DNA from: Clostridiales bacterium UBA6386
GTDB lineage: Bacteria; Bacillota; Clostridia; Oscillospirales; Oscillospiraceae
Assembly (NCBI GenBank): GCA_002437585.1
Contig: DJQM01000007.1
Coordinates: forward strand, 310 to 14,899
DNA: 14,590 nt
Reading direction: 5' to 3'
The notes below the pieces were generated by a model. It had not been told where the DNA came from, did no database searches, and saw only the letters and a program-made list of their open reading frames with translations. Both the position numbers and the translations under genes were made by a program. Each line of letters opens with the position of its first letter. Position 1 is the first letter of the stretch. Shown here one piece after another: positions 12,419 through 14,590 of the stretch.

Positions 12419-12429
12419 GTCACATTTCT

Positions 12430-14439
12430 TTACTTCTTACTGTTCCACCCCAGTCGGTTCACATACACCTTACCCTTATCAAACACAAAGTTATAGTAAG
12501 CCGTGTTCAGGATATCCGCGGAAATGGAAAAGCGGGTGGCGATCAGCTGGTTCATATTCTCCACATAGCCTTCCGGCACTTCGCTTTCCGGCACCTGGTA
12601 CCGGATCTCTCCGGTGTCCGCGTTGAACCAGACCTTGTCCGTCAGGAAGCTCTTGTCCACCAGCACCGCCACATGGGTGCCGTCGGAGAATACGTCCGTC
12701 CCCGCCAGCAGCCGGGAGTCGTATTCAAAGCCCCACAGGTTCAGAATGGTGGGCAGAACGTCCACATTGCAGCAGTACTCGTCCACCACGATGTTCTCTT
12801 CCAGTCCTCCCACCCAGAAGATCAGGGTGGACTTGTACTTGGAGAAATCGTCAATATCATGGCCGGTCAGCTCGGCATACTCGCTGTCCTTCAGGCCATA
12901 GGGGAAATGGTCGCCCGCAATGACGATGGCCGTCCGATCCGCCACTCCCGCCTGCTCCAGCCGCTCCATCAGATAGCCGATGGCCTTGTCAAGCTCGATG
13001 TTGCAGCTGAGGTAGGCCTTGATGGCGTTGCTGGAATAGGGCAGATCCTTCACCTGATCCCAGTTCCGCTTGGCCATTTCGTTGGTGCCGGTATCATATT
13101 TGTAGTGGCCGGAGAAGGTCATATAGTAGGCATGGAAGGGCTCCCTGCCGATATAATCGTCCACGGACTGCTCCATCATTTCCAGGTCGGAGGCAGGCCA
13201 GTTGGTGGTAAAGGTCATGCCGTCCCCGGCAAACTTCATGGTGTAGCCCATGTTGGGGTGGGACTCACTGCGTCCGTAATAGCTGCCCCGGTAGTTGTGA
13301 TAGCCGAAGCTTTCCACTCCCCGCTGATCCCGGAACACGTTGCCCAGGGTGAAGGGCAGGTAGCTGTTCCTGGAGGCATAGAGGCTGGACACCGCCTTGC
13401 TCCGCCCGGCGTCCGGGTACAGCCCCTGCATCAGGGCATACTCGCCGTCGGTGGTGGTGTTGGGGAAGGTATTGTAATAGTTATTGAAAATAATTCCCTG
13501 CTGGGTCAGCTTATAAAGATTCGGGGTCAGATCCTTGTCGATGGCGGCGGGCGAAAAGCTCTCCGCGCACATGACGATCAGGTTATAGTCCTTCAGCATT
13601 CCGGTGTATTCATTCTGGTTCGTGCCGGAAATTTTCGCGCAGTAGTCGTTGATGGCCAGCAGCTTTTTGTCCTCGGTCATGGCGTTCAGCGCGTCAAAGT
13701 CAATGTCCATGACGTTGTACTTGACCTCCGCCGGTGTCTGCTCCCGCTCCGCTTCCCCCGCCGCTTGGGTCTCTTCAGGGATATAATAGGTCTGCTCCTC
13801 CACTTTGGCGTGGCGGGTCAGCTCCAGCCGGAGGGTGGTCAGCAGGCCGAACCGCTGGGCGGTCTGGTTGGTGGCGATCTCTCCGCTGCGGTAGTAGTAC
13901 TCGTCGGAGAACATCTCCGTGCCGCCCTGCCGGATGCCGAACCGGGTCAGAGCCACAATGCCGATGGTCAGCACCAGCAAGACGACCCGACCCCGTGCCT
14001 TCATCTGCCCGTCCAGCCATTTCCGTCCGGCGATCCGGAGGATGAGCGGCACGAACAGGGCAAGCAGCCAAGGGAAATGATCCCGCATGGTAGCCAGCAC
14101 TTCCCGCCAGAAGTTGGTCATCGCCTCTCCGCCCTGGGACACCATGGCCAGGGAGTAGAGGGTGCCGAAGATGAAATTGTACACCACCTGGCTGCCGTAG
14201 AGCAGGGTCAATCCCACCGTCAGGAAAATTTCCGTCCCGAAACGGCCTTTTTTCAGGAAGGACAGCACCAGGCTCAGAAGCAGAGCCGCCGTCAGGGTAA
14301 AGCCCAGGGCGTAAATCCGCACCCCAAAGCGGTGAAACACCGCTCCGCTCAGCAGGCACTCCCAGTACAACAGGGCAAACGCCCAATAGCACGCAGGTCT
14401 CCCCGCCGTCCAAATTTTCTTCCAGTCGCCGCAATTCAA
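12430..14439 (-). CDS. LTA-synthase-family membrane sulfatase/phosphoglycerol transferase
   Basis: This polytopic membrane enzyme has the LtaS architecture: about five N-terminal transmembrane helices (roughly 16-35, 45-63, 70-95, 121-136 and 151-167 from the TTG), a linker, and an extracellular alkaline-phosphatase/sulfatase-fold domain (about 285-580). The family transfers glycerol phosphate from phosphatidylglycerol onto a lipid anchor or envelope glycan. Active-site residues align with S. aureus LtaS: E293 in CAESF, nucleophile T329 in NTTTDGE, H445 in SGHY, and D510-H511 in AGDHFPYG, so it should be catalytic. The frame opens with a TTG at 14454, but GGAGGTG at 14446-14452 places the start at the TTG at 14439, giving 669 residues. 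A C-terminal extension of about 80 residues follows the catalytic domain. Polymerase, primase and other glycan phosphotransferase roles cannot be separated from sequence alone. It is monocistronic here, with its own promoter and a hairpin after it. Confidence 0.9.
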   Translation of the reverse strand: MNCGDWKKIWTAGRPACYWAFALLYWECLLSGAVFHRFGVRIYALGFTLTAALLLSLVLSFLKKGRFGTEIFLTVGLTLLYGSQVVYNFIFGTLYSLAMVSQGGEAMTNFWREVLATMRDHFPWLLALFVPLILRIAGRKWLDGQMKARGRVVLLVLTIGIVALTRFGIRQGGTEMFSDEYYYRSGEIATNQTAQRFGLLTTLRLELTRHAKVEEQTYYIPEETQAAGEAEREQTPAEVKYNVMDIDFDALNAMTEDKKLLAINDYCAKISGTNQNEYTGMLKDYNLIVMCAESFSPAAIDKDLTPNLYKLTQQGIIFNNYYNTFPNTTTDGEYALMQGLYPDAGRSKAVSSLYASRNSYLPFTLGNVFRDQRGVESFGYHNYRGSYYGRSESHPNMGYTMKFAGDGMTFTTNWPASDLEMMEQSVDDYIGREPFHAYYMTFSGHYKYDTGTNEMAKRNWDQVKDLPYSSNAIKAYLSCNIELDKAIGYLMERLEQAGVADRTAIVIAGDHFPYGLKDSEYAELTGHDIDDFSKYKSTLIFWVGGLEENIVVDEYCCNVDVLPTILNLWGFEYDSRLLAGTDVFSDGTHVAVLVDKSFLTDKVWFNADTGEIRYQVPESEVPEGYVENMNQLIATRFSISADILNTAYYNFVFDKGKVYVNRLGWNSKK

Positions 14440-14445
14440 TGGCCG

Positions 14446-14452
14446 CACCTCC
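14446..14452 (-). promoter_or_regulatory. Ribosome binding site deciding the LTA synthase TTG start
   Basis: The minus strand reads GGAGGTG six bases before the TTG at 14439. The earlier in-frame TTG at 14454 directly abuts this site and so would have no Shine-Dalgarno sequence of its own. Confidence 0.8.
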
Positions 14453-14474
14453 AAAAACTGTTTCTCAGCGGAGT

Positions 14475-14504
14475 ATTATAGCATATTTTCTCGAATTGTA
14501 ACAG
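14475..14504 (-). promoter_or_regulatory. Probable promoter of the LTA synthase gene (extended -10)
   Basis: The minus strand has TGCTATAAT, a perfect -10 (14475-14480) with the extended TG motif. The best -35 is the weak CTGTTA at 14499-14504, 18 bp upstream. The predicted start near 14468 leaves a leader of about 30 nt. Confidence 0.65.
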
Positions 14505-14548
14505 AATTTTTTCCGAAAAACGGCACAAATTTTGAAGGCTCTCCCCTG

Positions 14549-14563
14549 CTGCCCTTTGGGCAG
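14549..14563. repeat. Short perfect hairpin at the right edge
   Basis: CTGCCC-TTT-GGGCAG forms a 6-bp stem with a 3-nt loop. No T tract follows on either strand. It may belong to the 3' region of a gene lying beyond the window; nothing else can be said of 14510-14590. Confidence 0.4.
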
Positions 14564-14590
14564 AATGAAGCACCGGCGGGGAAATGCCCC

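Larger units (their letters stand above)
12000..12429. other. 430-base gene-free region between the LTA synthase gene and rpoB
   Basis: No credible protein gene lies here; the short open frames have no homology or ribosome binding site I can recognise. From right to left it holds a terminator hairpin of the LTA synthase gene (12387-12418), a double palindrome (12281-12350), a plus-strand intrinsic terminator (12201-12223), the rpoB promoter (12153-12181), a plus-strand promoter (12069-12097) and the rest of the rpoB leader. A further TTGACA on the minus strand (12045-12050) has no good -10 at the right distance. Confidence 0.8.

Noticed and set aside
12412..14481. Open frame of 689 codons on the plus strand opposite the LTA synthase gene
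   Set aside because: Antisense to an enzyme with intact catalytic residues and membrane helices; the antisense product is His/Gln/Val-rich with no domain.

Overview
The window is a chromosomal stretch from a Gram-positive anaerobe-type member of the Bacillota (Clostridia). My best guess is the Oscillospiraceae/Ruminococcaceae group. This placement is an inference from a long S12 with a Firmicutes-type insertion, an L7Ae-like gene just before rpsL, a compact RpoC without the proteobacterial trigger-loop insertion, strong AGGAGG ribosome binding sites and GC-rich third codon positions. All convincing protein genes lie on the minus strand, so in transcription order the window reads from high to low coordinates.

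Region by region in transcription order: (1) 14439-12430, a polytopic LTA-synthase-family sulfatase/phosphoglycerol transferase with its own promoter and a TTG start. (2) 12429-12000, a 430-base gene-free stretch. It holds the terminator hairpin of the first gene, a REP-like double palindrome, a near-perfect sigma-A promoter for rpoB and, facing it on the plus strand, a second near-consensus promoter followed by an intrinsic terminator (a candidate ~120-nt small RNA). (3) 11996-4603, rpoB and rpoC, tightly coupled with the rpoB stop codon inside the rpoC ribosome binding site, closed by a strong terminator. (4) 4530-3755, a two-gene membrane-protein cassette (DUF2752, then TM2 domain) with its own promoter, whose spacer carries a 17-bp palindrome that looks like an operator. 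(5) 3754-3591, a short spacer with GC-rich palindromes. (6) 3587-1, the str operon: L7Ae-like K-turn protein, rpsL, rpsG and the first ~94% of fusA, which runs off the left edge.

Functionally this is core information processing (RNA polymerase beta and beta', S12, S7, EF-G) with two interruptions of the usual Firmicutes order. rplJ-rplL are not upstream of rpoB; an envelope-polymer enzyme is there instead. A small membrane-protein cassette also separates rpoC from the L7Ae-like/str cluster. The most interesting material is non-coding: the face-to-face promoters upstream of rpoB, the operator-like palindrome in front of the DUF2752/TM2 cassette, the three stem-loops between rpsL and rpsG, and two palindrome-rich spacers that look like dispersed repeats. 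I did not find a clear new multi-gene system; the novelty candidates are regulatory.
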